A stretch of 5,323 nt of DNA from Propionibacteriaceae bacterium. Lineage in GTDB: Bacteria; Actinomycetota; Actinomycetes; Propionibacteriales; Propionibacteriaceae. The notes beneath the pieces were generated by a model. It did not search any database, had not been told where the DNA came from, and saw nothing but the letters and a program-made list of their open reading frames with translations. Every line of letters begins with the position of its first letter. Position 1 is the first letter of the stretch. The position numbers were made by a program, and so were the translations under genes. Positions 1 through 5,323 of the stretch are shown in pieces. The stretch covers positions 2,761-8,083 of the forward strand of contig PMBM01000061.1 in the NCBI GenBank assembly GCA_003153855.1. Direction: 5' to 3'.

Positions 1-453
1 CTGCGCGTCCCCGACCATGAGGTCGCCCGGGCCATCCTCCGCGCAACCGGTCCGCTCGCGGTGTCGAGCGCCAACATCAGCGGCGAGCCGGCGGCGACCG
101 ACGAGCAGGATGCACGCCGACAGCTGCGAGGATCCGTCGCCGTGTACGTCGACGGCGGTCCGACACCTGGCCCCACGCCCTCGACGATCGTCGACTTCTC
201 CGACGACCTGTCCGGCCGGGTGCTGCGCGTCGGCGCGATCCCGCTGGACGAGCTCCGAAAGCTGCTTCCCGGTCTCCAGGGGCCGGAGCCCGACCCCGTG
301 CCGGAGGAGACCGTCGACGAGCCCGAAGCGAGCGAGGCTCCGGACTCCGACGCCGCCGTCTCTGAGGCTGCCGTCCCCGACGCCGTCGTGACGACCGAGG
401 CCGCAGAGCCGACCCACGCCACCACGGCCGGTACCGAGGAGACGACCTCCTAG
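1..453 (+). CDS. tsaC: L-threonylcarbamoyladenylate synthase (TsaC/Sua5/YrdC family), 3' part only
   Basis: The reading frame is open from the first base, so the start and N-terminal half lie upstream; 150 codons and a TAG stop are visible. The family makes threonylcarbamoyl-AMP from threonine, bicarbonate and ATP in the cytoplasm, for the t6A37 modification of ANN-decoding tRNAs. Family signatures seen are the nucleotide-binding SSANISG at visible residues 22-28, DGGPTPG at 51-57 and STIVD at 61-65, followed by a short strand (RVLRVGAI) that usually ends the YrdC fold. Visible residues 94-150 form a tail rich in Ala, Glu, Pro and Thr with 16 acidic residues and no Lys or Arg. It does not look like the folded Sua5 C-terminal domain, so a TsaC-type protein with a disordered tail is likelier. 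The next gene begins immediately after the stop. The family call is firm; the exact TsaC or Sua5 label is less so. Confidence 0.9.
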   Translation: MRVPDHEVARAILRATGPLAVSSANISGEPAATDEQDARRQLRGSVAVYVDGGPTPGPTPSTIVDFSDDLSGRVLRVGAIPLDELRKLLPGLQGPEPDPVPEETVDEPEASEAPDSDAAVSEAAVPDAVVTTEAAEPTHATTAGTEETTS

Positions 454-1584
454 GTGCGCGAGTACGTCCTCGTCCTGCTCATCGCCCTCGCGGCGACGTA
501 CCTGTCCGCGCCCATGTGCCGGAGTCTCGCCCTGCGGGTCGGGGCCGTCGCGATGGTCCGGGACCGCGACGTCCATGCCCGCCCCGTCCCGTACTTCGGT
601 GGCGTGGCGATGCTCATCGGCGTCTTCGTGGCGTTCTTCTGCGCCTCGCACCTGCCGTTCCTGGGTCGCCACTCGTCGGTGACGAGCGACTCGCTCGCCG
701 TGCTCGGCGCTGCTGCTGTCATCAGCGTCGTCGGTGTCGTTGACGACATCATCGACCTGCCGGCGATCGCCAAGGCCGCCGGTCAGGTGCTGGCTGCGGG
801 CGTCGCGGTGCTCGGCGGTGTCACGGTGCTCTGGATCCCGCTGCCAGGGCGCCTCGTCTCGCTCGACCAGGGGACGGGGATGGCGGTCACGGTCGTCGTC
901 ATCTTCATCTGCGCGAACGCCATCAACTTCGTCGACGGTCTCGACGGGCTCGCCGCGGGCGTGGTGGCCATCGGCTCGTTGGCGTTCGCCGCGTACGCGT
1001 ACATCCTCACCGTCGAGCACGACCTCGTCCGAGCGACCACGGCCAGCCTCGTCACGATCGTGGCGGCCGGTGTCTGTCTCGGGTTCCTGGGTCACAACTT
1101 CTTCCCCGCGCGGATGTTCATGGGCGACGCCGGCGCGATGCTGCTCGGCGTCCTCCTGGCCACGTCGACCGTGAGTCTCAGCGGCCAGCTCGACCCGGCT
1201 GCCCTGAGCGGGACGGGAGGCCTCCTCGCCGCGTACCTGCCGATCGTCCTGCCGTTGGCCGTGCTCGCGCTGCCTGTGCTCGACCTCGTGCTCGCGTACG
1301 TCCGGAGGACCGTCGCCGGTACGTGGTGGTTCCGTCCGGACAAGAAGCACCTGCACCACCGGCTCCTGCAGCTGGGTCACTCCCAGACGCGGGCCGTGCT
1401 CCTCATGTACCTGTGGACGTCGCTGCTGTCGTTCGGGGCGATCGCCATCGGCTTCATGGACAACAACTGGTGGATCGTCGCCGTGCTGGTGGGTCTCGCG
1501 GCCATCCTCGTGCTGCTCACGATCGTGCCTCGGCGCCGGGCGGCCGCGGCGGCACCACCGGCCCGCACCCCCGATCTGCCATGA
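454..1584 (+). CDS. wecA: Polyprenyl-phosphate N-acetylglucosamine-1-phosphate transferase (WecA/MraY superfamily)
   Basis: A 376-residue integral membrane enzyme, about the usual length. The family transfers a sugar-1-phosphate, for WecA GlcNAc-1-phosphate, from the UDP-sugar to undecaprenyl or decaprenyl phosphate at the inner membrane face, starting a cell-envelope polymer. Superfamily motifs occur in order: H41-x-R-P-x-P with GG at 49-50, the Mg-binding DDxxD at D97-D98-D101, NAINFVDGLDG at 155-165, FMGDAG at 222-227, and the substrate-loop KHLHHRL at 298-304. The His-rich last motif favours the WecA branch over MraY. Many hydrophobic segments match a polytopic fold; the C-terminus is Arg/Ala/Pro-rich and cytosolic-looking. 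GTG at 454 is chosen because it gives a complete first helix (residues 4-20); the next Met is residue 21. GAGGAG at 436-441 is a somewhat distant ribosome site. In mycobacteria the homologue next to the atp genes starts the arabinogalactan linker; the polymer here is unknown. Confidence 0.9.
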   Translation: MREYVLVLLIALAATYLSAPMCRSLALRVGAVAMVRDRDVHARPVPYFGGVAMLIGVFVAFFCASHLPFLGRHSSVTSDSLAVLGAAAVISVVGVVDDIIDLPAIAKAAGQVLAAGVAVLGGVTVLWIPLPGRLVSLDQGTGMAVTVVVIFICANAINFVDGLDGLAAGVVAIGSLAFAAYAYILTVEHDLVRATTASLVTIVAAGVCLGFLGHNFFPARMFMGDAGAMLLGVLLATSTVSLSGQLDPAALSGTGGLLAAYLPIVLPLAVLALPVLDLVLAYVRRTVAGTWWFRPDKKHLHHRLLQLGHSQTRAVLLMYLWTSLLSFGAIAIGFMDNNWWIVAVLVGLAAILVLLTIVPRRRAAAAAPPARTPDLP

Positions 1585-2000
1585 CCCCGTCGCCGAACCG
1601 GGTACGGGCGACACGCCTGTTCGTGGGTGGCCTCGTCGGGTGGCACGGGGGCCTCGTCCTGTCGGCGGTCGCCGGCATCATCCTCAGCGGCGGCCTGGGG
1701 CTGCTCAGCGGTCTGATCGGCGCAGCGCTCGCCGTCGCCTACTACGCGATCGGCCAAGGCGTACAGATGCAGTACGCCGACGCGCCGCCTCAGACGATCC
1801 GTACGGTCAGCGTCGCCTCGTACGTCGTACGCGTCTCGCTCCTCGGAGCCTTGCTCTGGGCGTCGATCGTCTGGCCCTCCGTCATCGACGCCATCGATAC
1901 CCGGGCTCTGTTCGCCGGGATCGTTCTGGGGGTCCTCGGATGGCTCACGGGACTCGTCGTCGCCTTCCGAAAACTGCGTGTTCCGACCTTCGGCGAGTGA
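1581..2000 (+). CDS. Small four-helix membrane protein upstream of the atp operon (AtpI-like position, function unproven)
   Basis: A 139-residue hydrophobic protein. ATG at 1581 overlaps the wecA stop in an ATGA arrangement and no Shine-Dalgarno sequence is visible before it, so translation is probably coupled to wecA. Four membrane segments can be read at about residues 14-33, 36-57, 78-99 and 107-129, with a basic N-terminus (R7, R10, R12) and a short basic end (RKLR at 130-133). This size and position match the conserved actinobacterial membrane protein that sits between wecA and atpB, which is often compared with ATP synthase protein I. AtpI proteins elsewhere help assemble the c-ring, so a role in Fo assembly is possible, but I see no diagnostic motif. 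The frame stays open upstream to 1323, but that part overlaps wecA out of frame and is not believable. The gene is very likely real; its function is inferred from position. Confidence 0.82.
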   Translation: MTPSPNRVRATRLFVGGLVGWHGGLVLSAVAGIILSGGLGLLSGLIGAALAVAYYAIGQGVQMQYADAPPQTIRTVSVASYVVRVSLLGALLWASIVWPSVIDAIDTRALFAGIVLGVLGWLTGLVVAFRKLRVPTFGE

Positions 2001-2013
2001 GTTTCTGCGAGAT

Positions 2014-2042
2014 ATGACCCACCCCGCCCGGGCTGCTAGGCT
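2014..2042 (+). promoter_or_regulatory. Candidate sigma-70-type promoter for the atp genes
   Basis: In the 51-bp gap before the two-helix gene, ATGACC at 2014-2019 matches four of six bases of the TTGACA -35 consensus. TAGGCT at 2037-2042 fits the actinobacterial TAnnnT -10 pattern. The spacer is exactly 17 bp and contains an 8-bp perfect palindrome, GCCCGGGC, at 2026-2033. Normal -10 to +1 spacing would place the transcript start near 2049, only about 3 nt before the ATG at 2052. No purine-rich ribosome site lies in between, so the mRNA would be leaderless or almost so. This is a pattern call without experimental support. Confidence 0.45.
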
Positions 2043-2051
2043 CGCCGTGCC

Positions 2052-2270
2052 ATGAGCGAACGACGAGGTGAACACGGCGATCCTTACGCTGCGCTGAGCT
2101 ACATCTTGGCGGGACCGTTGCTCTACGGAGGGCTCGGCTGGGTCGCCGACCACCTGTTGGGTACGATCCTCTTTCTGCCCCTCGGAGTCGTAGGAGGACT
2201 GGCGCTGAGCGTCTTCGTCATCTACAAGCGATACGGGATCGTCACGCGATCCTCCGAGCCGAACAACTGA
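2052..2270 (+). CDS. AtpZ/AtpI-family small membrane protein (putative F0F1-ATPase accessory subunit)
   Basis: A 72-residue protein with two predicted membrane helices at about residues 14-31 and 38-58, joined by a short turn containing D33, H34 and G37. The Gly-rich first helix (G21, G26, G27, G29), then W30-x-x-D33, then G37 before the second helix, is the pattern I associate with the short AtpZ/AtpI family encoded just upstream of atpB in many bacteria. Members have been linked to c-ring assembly or Mg/Ca transport; which applies here cannot be read from the sequence. The start is the only ATG or GTG before the first helix. There is no Shine-Dalgarno sequence, consistent with a near-leaderless transcript from the promoter candidate just upstream. 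A 10-nt gap leads to atpB. It differs from the preceding four-helix protein, so the operon carries two separate small membrane proteins. Confidence 0.82.
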   Translation: MSERRGEHGDPYAALSYILAGPLLYGGLGWVADHLLGTILFLPLGVVGGLALSVFVIYKRYGIVTRSSEPNN

Positions 2271-2272
2271 CG

Positions 2273-2279
2273 AAAGGGA
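2273..2279 (+). promoter_or_regulatory. Ribosome binding site deciding the atpB start
   Basis: AAAGGGA lies only 1 nt before the ATG at 2281 but 4 nt before the in-frame GTG at 2284 (ATG GTG ACC). The tight spacing makes the GTG a serious alternative start; the two proteins would differ by one N-terminal residue. Confidence 0.5.
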
Positions 2280-2280
2280 C

Positions 2281-3126
2281 ATGGTGACCCCACTAGCCAC
2301 CCCATTCCTTCCGCTGGAGGGAAGCGCAGCGCCGACATTCGGTGTGGGCTCGTTCGACTCCCGACCGTTGTTCCCGAGCGCGGCATGGACGCAGGGCGAC
2401 TCGGCGCACTACGCGTGGACCGACATCTGGGTCACGAACCACATCGCTCAGGCCGTCATCGGCGCGGCCCTCGTGATCGGGTTCTGGCTGTACGTGAGCC
2501 ACAACATGAAGATCGTCCCGGGCAAGAAGCAGTTCGTGGGGGAGTACCTCTACGACATGCTCCGCAACACGGTCGCCCGCGACATCCTCGGCCACGACTA
2601 CAAGACCTACCTGCCGTACCTGATCTCGATCTTCAGCTTCATCATCGTCAACAACCTGTTCGGGCAGACCTTCGTCTTCATGTTCCCGACGTTCTCGAAG
2701 ATCGGCTTCGCCTGGGGGCTCGCGCTGATCACGTGGCTTCTGTACAACGGGGCCGGGATCAAGAAGTGGGGCCTGTTCGGCTACCTGAAGCGGATGACGG
2801 TCCCGGCCGGCGTCCCTGTGGCGCTGCTGCCGCTGATCATCCCGCTCGAGATCCTCTCGAACTTCATCGTCAGGCCGATCACGCTCGGCCTGCGACTGTT
2901 CGCGAACCTGTTCGCCGGTCACCTCGTCGTCCTCGTGTTCGTCCTCGGCGGCACGTACCTGATGTTCGTGTCCGAGCCGATCATCAACAAGATCGCGGGT
3001 GGTGCGGCGATGATCCTCGCCTTCGCCATCTTCGCCCTGGAGTTGCTCGTGGCCGTCCTTCAGGCCTATATCTTCACCGTCCTCACCGCCCAGTACGTCT
3101 CGTCGGCCATCGCCGAGGAACACTGA
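2281..3126 (+). CDS. atpB: F1Fo ATP synthase subunit a
   Basis: A 281-residue membrane stator subunit that forms the two proton half-channels against the c-ring. The essential channel arginine is R205 in LGLRLFAN (residues 202-209), equivalent to E. coli R210. Other family marks are E190 before SNFIVRP (193-199) and [12 protein letters not shown] at 254-265 with Q261, equivalent to E. coli Q252. The E. coli E219/H245 pair appears in swapped form as H214 and E254. Roughly the first 50 residues are a polar, non-helical N-terminal stretch; the first helix begins near residue 52 and several more follow. The protein ends in AEEH. The length is normal for the family. The gene sits 10 nt after the two-helix gene and 49 nt before atpE. 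The start may be ATG 2281 or GTG 2284. Confidence 0.97.
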   Translation: MVTPLATPFLPLEGSAAPTFGVGSFDSRPLFPSAAWTQGDSAHYAWTDIWVTNHIAQAVIGAALVIGFWLYVSHNMKIVPGKKQFVGEYLYDMLRNTVARDILGHDYKTYLPYLISIFSFIIVNNLFGQTFVFMFPTFSKIGFAWGLALITWLLYNGAGIKKWGLFGYLKRMTVPAGVPVALLPLIIPLEILSNFIVRPITLGLRLFANLFAGHLVVLVFVLGGTYLMFVSEPIINKIAGGAAMILAFAIFALELLVAVLQAYIFTVLTAQYVSSAIAEEH

Positions 3127-3163
3127 GCAGAAGAAGAATCACTACCGGCAAAGCCCCAATCCG

Positions 3164-3169
3164 AAAGGA
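3164..3169 (+). promoter_or_regulatory. Strong ribosome binding site of atpE
   Basis: AAAGGA, 6 nt before the ATG at 3176, in the 49-nt atpB-atpE gap. It selects that ATG over the in-frame ATG at 3191. A good site fits the need for many c subunits per enzyme. The rest of the gap shows no clear promoter or hairpin. Confidence 0.7.
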
Positions 3170-3175
3170 CCCGTC

Positions 3176-3412
3176 ATGACCCTCCTTGAAATGTCTGGCT
3201 CGCTCAACATGGTCGGCTACGGTCTCGCGACCATCGGCCCAGGCGTCGGCGTGGCCATGATCTTCTCCGCCGTCATCAACGGCACGGCCCGTCAGCCCGA
3301 GGCCCGCAGCTCGCTGCTGAGCACCGCGTGGATCGGCTTCGCCGTCGTCGAGGCGCTCGCCATCATCGGCATCGCGCTCGCGTTCGTGCTGACCGGCACG
3401 CTGACCAAGTGA
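3176..3412 (+). CDS. atpE: F1Fo ATP synthase subunit c
   Basis: A 78-residue hairpin proteolipid that oligomerises into the rotor ring and carries protons. Helix 1 holds the Gly-packing motif (G16, G21, G23, G25). The polar loop is A38-R39-Q40-P41-E42, which contacts gamma and epsilon. Helix 2 carries the ion-binding carboxylate E59 in [10 protein letters not shown] (56-65). E59 is followed by Ala-Leu instead of the Ser/Thr and Tyr of sodium-binding rings, so proton coupling is expected. Length and layout are normal. There is no cleavable signal peptide; the first ten residues are a short polar leader of the mature protein. A strong ribosome site precedes it and atpF begins 7 nt after its stop. 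Confidence 0.97.
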   Translation: MTLLEMSGSLNMVGYGLATIGPGVGVAMIFSAVINGTARQPEARSSLLSTAWIGFAVVEALAIIGIALAFVLTGTLTK

Positions 3413-3419
3413 GCATCGG

Positions 3420-3956
3420 ATGATCCTCCTCGAAGGCACAGGCCCCCTGGGGCCGCTGCTTCCGGACCATCCGAGCGAGTTCATCGTCGGCATCGTCCTG
3501 ATCGGCATCATCTGGCTGGTGGTGTGGAAGAAGGTCATGCCCTCGTTCGAAACGATGTACGCGACGCGCGCTGACGCGATCCGCGGCGGCATCGAGCGCG
3601 CGGAAGAGGCCCAGGCCGAGGCGAAGGCGGCTCTCGAGCAGTACCGCTCGCAGCTCAGCACGGCCAAGGACGAGGCGTCGAAGATCCGTGAGGATGCGAA
3701 GAACGCCGGCGCGCAGATCCAGGCCGAGATGCGCACCGCCGCGACCGCGGAGTCCGCGCGCATCGTGGCGACAGGGCACACGCAGGTCGACGCCGAGCGT
3801 GCAGCAGCGCGTGAGACCCTGCGTCGTGACGTCGGCGGTCTCGCCACGACGCTGGCCGAGAAGATCGTGGGCGAGGCGCTCACGGACGACGCCAGGGCCC
3901 AGCGCACGATCGACCGGTTCATCGCCGATCTCGACGCGGCACCGCAACAGGCATAG
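3420..3956 (+). CDS. atpF: F1Fo ATP synthase subunit b
   Basis: A 178-residue peripheral-stalk subunit. A short N-terminal segment (1-20) is followed by one membrane helix at about residues 21-37 (FIVGIVLIGIIWLVVW), then W-K-K and a long charged, Ala/Glu/Arg/Lys-rich helix from about 42 to 152. That helix would pair with a second b copy and reach up to delta. The end (D156-A178) is a short helix and a loose tail. The length suits actinobacterial b, slightly above the 156 residues of E. coli. It is a stand-alone b, with no delta domain fused. No clear Shine-Dalgarno sequence lies in the 7-nt gap after atpE, so translation may be coupled to atpE. The next gene starts 8 nt downstream. Confidence 0.96.
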   Translation: MILLEGTGPLGPLLPDHPSEFIVGIVLIGIIWLVVWKKVMPSFETMYATRADAIRGGIERAEEAQAEAKAALEQYRSQLSTAKDEASKIREDAKNAGAQIQAEMRTAATAESARIVATGHTQVDAERAAARETLRRDVGGLATTLAEKIVGEALTDDARAQRTIDRFIADLDAAPQQA

Positions 3957-3959
3957 GGG
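3955..3959 (+). promoter_or_regulatory. Ribosome binding site of atpH, overlapping the atpF stop
   Basis: AGGGG overlaps the TAG stop of atpF (3954-3956) and lies 5 nt before the ATG at 3965. A second in-frame ATG at 3971 is 11 nt away, so 3965 is preferred. The overlap suggests that terminating ribosomes restart on atpH. Confidence 0.55.
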
Positions 3960-3964
3960 TCGAT

Positions 3965-4768
3965 ATGGCTATGAGCGCGAATGCAGAGGCCCGACAGGGT
4001 GCGGTCGACGCCGTCCTGACGGAGCTCGGCACCGTGCCCGCAGGCCTGAGCGACGAGCTGTTCGCGGTGGCGGACGTCCTGGCCGGGTCGGCGCAGCTCC
4101 GCAGGGCTGTCACCGAGCCCGCGTTCCCGGTGGAGGATCGCAGAGCCGTTGCGGGCAAGCTGTTCGGCGGAAGGGTCAGCGCGGTCGCTGTCTCCGTCCT
4201 CGACGCCGCGGTGTCGCAGAACTGGCGGTCCGGGCTGGCGTTCGTCAGCGCGATCGAGCGGCAGGGCGTTCGGGCCGTGCTTCTGATAGCGGAGCAGGCA
4301 GGCACCCTCGACGAGGTCGAGCACACCCTGTTCAGGTTCGGCCGGATCGTCGATGCCGACCATCAGCTGCGGACGACGCTGGCGGACCGCAACGTACCTC
4401 TCGAGGCGCGCGTTGGGCTGGTGGCGACCTTGCTGAAGGGCAAGGTCCCGCCGGAGACGTTGGCCTTGGCCCAGCGGGCCGTGGCCGCGGGCGACCATAC
4501 GTTCGACATCACCCTGGAGGGCTACCTGCTGATCTCCGCAGCGCTTCGACGCCGCTCGCTGGCGACGGTCGTCGTGGCCCATCCGCTCACTGCCGACCAG
4601 GAAGCTCGGCTCGAGGCGGCGCTCACCGCGCAGATGAAGCGCCCGGTCAATCTCATGGTCGTCATCGACCCGAACCTCGTCGGCGGGGTAAGGGTCGAGA
4701 TCGGCGACGAAATCATCGACGGATCGATGGCTGGGCGCTTCGAAGCGGCCAGGCGTCAGCTCGCGTAA
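3965..4768 (+). CDS. atpH: F1Fo ATP synthase subunit delta (OSCP)
   Basis: A 267-residue soluble subunit that joins the b stalk to the crown of F1. The C-terminal family signature is clear: [18 protein letters not shown] at 237-254 and then a final helix, after a strand-turn segment [16 protein letters not shown] at 201-216. The protein is about 90 residues longer than the E. coli subunit (177), and the extra length looks like a repeat of the helical N-terminal domain: residues 35-83 and 125-173 align without gaps, with 11 identities in 49. Long delta subunits are usual in actinobacteria. There is no membrane helix and no fused b segment, unlike the mycobacterial b-delta protein. The gene lies 8 nt after atpF and 19 nt before atpA. 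Confidence 0.96.
   Translation: MAMSANAEARQGAVDAVLTELGTVPAGLSDELFAVADVLAGSAQLRRAVTEPAFPVEDRRAVAGKLFGGRVSAVAVSVLDAAVSQNWRSGLAFVSAIERQGVRAVLLIAEQAGTLDEVEHTLFRFGRIVDADHQLRTTLADRNVPLEARVGLVATLLKGKVPPETLALAQRAVAAGDHTFDITLEGYLLISAALRRRSLATVVVAHPLTADQEARLEAALTAQMKRPVNLMVVIDPNLVGGVRVEIGDEIIDGSMAGRFEAARRQLA
4067..4483 (+). repeat. Internal protein-level duplication inside atpH
   Basis: The segment coding residues 35-83 (4067-4213) and that coding residues 125-173 (4337-4483) are related at protein level with a 90-residue offset. Shared positions include QLR (44-46 and 134-136), a Pro and Glu pair (P55, E57 and P145, E147), R59/R149, L66/L156, G69/G159, V71/V161 and the closing AV. The DNA itself is not obviously repeated, so the duplication is old. 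Confidence 0.5.
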
Positions 4769-4770
4769 CG

Positions 4771-4778
4771 AAGGAAGG
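4771..4778 (+). promoter_or_regulatory. Ribosome binding site of atpA
   Basis: AAGGAAGG ends 9 nt before the ATG at 4788, in the 19-nt gap after atpH. It is strong and well placed, and it fixes the atpA start. Confidence 0.7.
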
Positions 4779-4787
4779 CAGCCACTC

Positions 4788-5323
4788 ATGGCGGAACTGA
4801 CGATCAACTCGGACGAGATCCGGGCGGCACTGGAGCAGTTCGTCGCGGACTTCAACCCGTCCGCAGCCTCCCGCGAGGAGGTCGGAACGGTCTTCACCTC
4901 GGGTGACGGCATCGCGCGCGTCGAGGGTCTGCCCTCGGCGATGGCGAACGAGCTGCTGGAGTTCGAGAACGGCGTCCGCGGGATCGCTCTGAACCTCGAT
5001 GTTCGCGAGATCGGCGTCGTCGTGCTCGGCAACTCCGAAGGCATCGAGGAAGGCTCGACCGTCAAGCGTACGGGCGAGATCCTCTCCGTCGCCGTGGGTG
5101 ACGGCTACCTCGGCCGCGTCGTGGACGCGATGGGCGAGCCGATCGACGGCCTGGGCGAGATCCCCGGCCTCACCGAGCGTCGCAACCTCGAGCTCCAGGC
5201 CGCCGGCGTCATGGACCGGCAGAGCGTCAACGAGCCTCTCCAGACCGGCATCAAGGCGATCGACGCAATGACCCCCATCGGGCGCGGCCAGCGCCAGCTC
5301 ATCATCGGCGACCGCAAGACCGG
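4788..5323 (+). CDS. atpA: F1Fo ATP synthase subunit alpha, 5' part only
   Basis: The first 178 codons of the non-catalytic nucleotide-binding F1 subunit; the rest lies beyond the window. The N-terminal helix (about 1-24), which binds delta, is followed by the beta-barrel domain with [18 protein letters not shown] at 32-49, then [19 protein letters not shown] and [13 protein letters not shown], and the start of the nucleotide-binding domain with [20 protein letters not shown]. The window ends within the Walker A loop, after GDRKTG. Many bacteria have Gln where this protein has Lys; Lys is also found in mycobacterial alpha as I recall. No break or frameshift is seen in the visible part. The reading frame has no stop in the window. 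Confidence 0.97.
   Translation, partial: MAELTINSDEIRAALEQFVADFNPSAASREEVGTVFTSGDGIARVEGLPSAMANELLEFENGVRGIALNLDVREIGVVVLGNSEGIEEGSTVKRTGEILSVAVGDGYLGRVVDAMGEPIDGLGEIPGLTERRNLELQAAGVMDRQSVNEPLQTGIKAIDAMTPIGRGQRQLIIGDRKT

Noticed and set aside
436..449. Small inverted repeat GAGG...CCTC around the wecA ribosome site
   Set aside because: The stem is only 4 bp with a 6-nt loop, and such repeats are common by chance in this GC-rich DNA; no U-run makes it a terminator.
1323..1580. Extension of the four-helix protein upstream to an ATG at 1323
   Set aside because: The extra part overlaps wecA out of frame, including its conserved His motif, and reads as Pro/Ala/Arg-rich nonsense. The ATGA overlap at 1581 gives a clean start.
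1377..2300. Minus-strand open frame of 307 codons across wecA, the four-helix gene and the two-helix gene
   Set aside because: Antisense to three better-supported genes; the composition is charged low-complexity with no family signature.
2293..3123. Minus-strand open frame of 276 codons opposite atpB
   Set aside because: It mirrors atpB almost exactly and its translation is a highly charged Asp/Glu/Arg/His mixture typical of an antisense shadow.
3127..3175. Possible promoter, terminator or regulatory hairpin in the 49-nt atpB-atpE gap
   Set aside because: Apart from the ribosome site I could find no convincing -10/-35 pair or stem; it looks like an ordinary intra-operon gap.
3083..5065. Very long minus-strand open frame (660 codons) opposite atpE-atpF-atpH-atpA
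   Set aside because: It lies antisense to four firmly identified genes, is rich in Arg/Ser/Ala with no recognisable domain, and is the expected by-product of GC-biased third positions. I saw no ribosome site that would support it.

Overview
This is a high-GC actinobacterial window in which every supported gene lies on the + strand in one tightly packed run. It covers the end of a tsaC/sua5-type gene, a wecA-like gene, two small membrane-protein genes, and the first part of the atp (F1Fo ATP synthase) operon: atpB, atpE, atpF, atpH and the start of atpA. The gene order tsaC/sua5 - wecA - small membrane protein - atpB-E-F-H-A is a known actinobacterial arrangement; mycobacteria carry a version of it. 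Here atpF (b) and atpH (delta) are separate genes. Mycobacteria fuse a second b-type segment to delta, so this is unlikely to be a mycobacterium. The c-subunit sequence looks most like Propionibacteriales/Nocardioidaceae to me, but that is an impression from memory and has low confidence.

Region by region. Positions 1-453 hold the C-terminal 150 codons of a threonylcarbamoyl-AMP synthase (tRNA t6A modification) with an acidic low-complexity tail. Positions 454-1584 hold a polyprenyl-phosphate GlcNAc-1-phosphate transferase, starting at a GTG directly after the tsaC stop. Positions 1581-2000 hold a four-helix membrane protein coupled to it by an ATGA overlap. The 51-bp gap at 2001-2051 is the only plausible internal promoter site. 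Positions 2052-2270 hold a two-helix AtpZ/AtpI-family protein. Then follow atpB (2281-3126), atpE (3176-3412), atpF (3420-3956), atpH (3965-4768) and atpA (4788 to the window end, cut inside the Walker A motif). Gaps are short throughout (7-51 nt). I saw no RNA gene, mobile element, CRISPR array or convincing terminator, and there is no gene-free stretch over 300 bases.

How the genes work together: subunits a (AtpB), c (AtpE) and b (AtpF) make the proton-conducting Fo sector and stalk, delta (AtpH) ties the stalk to the top of F1, and alpha (AtpA) is part of the F1 hexamer. The small membrane proteins upstream are probably assembly or accessory factors. TsaC and WecA belong to tRNA modification and cell-envelope glycan synthesis and are neighbours rather than partners.

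The window is essentially conserved housekeeping DNA, and I do not find an undescribed system. The most useful second looks are the near-leaderless promoter candidate before the two-helix gene, the internal duplication in delta, the zero-spaced in-frame TAG-GTG junction between tsaC and wecA, and the pair of unrelated small membrane proteins.
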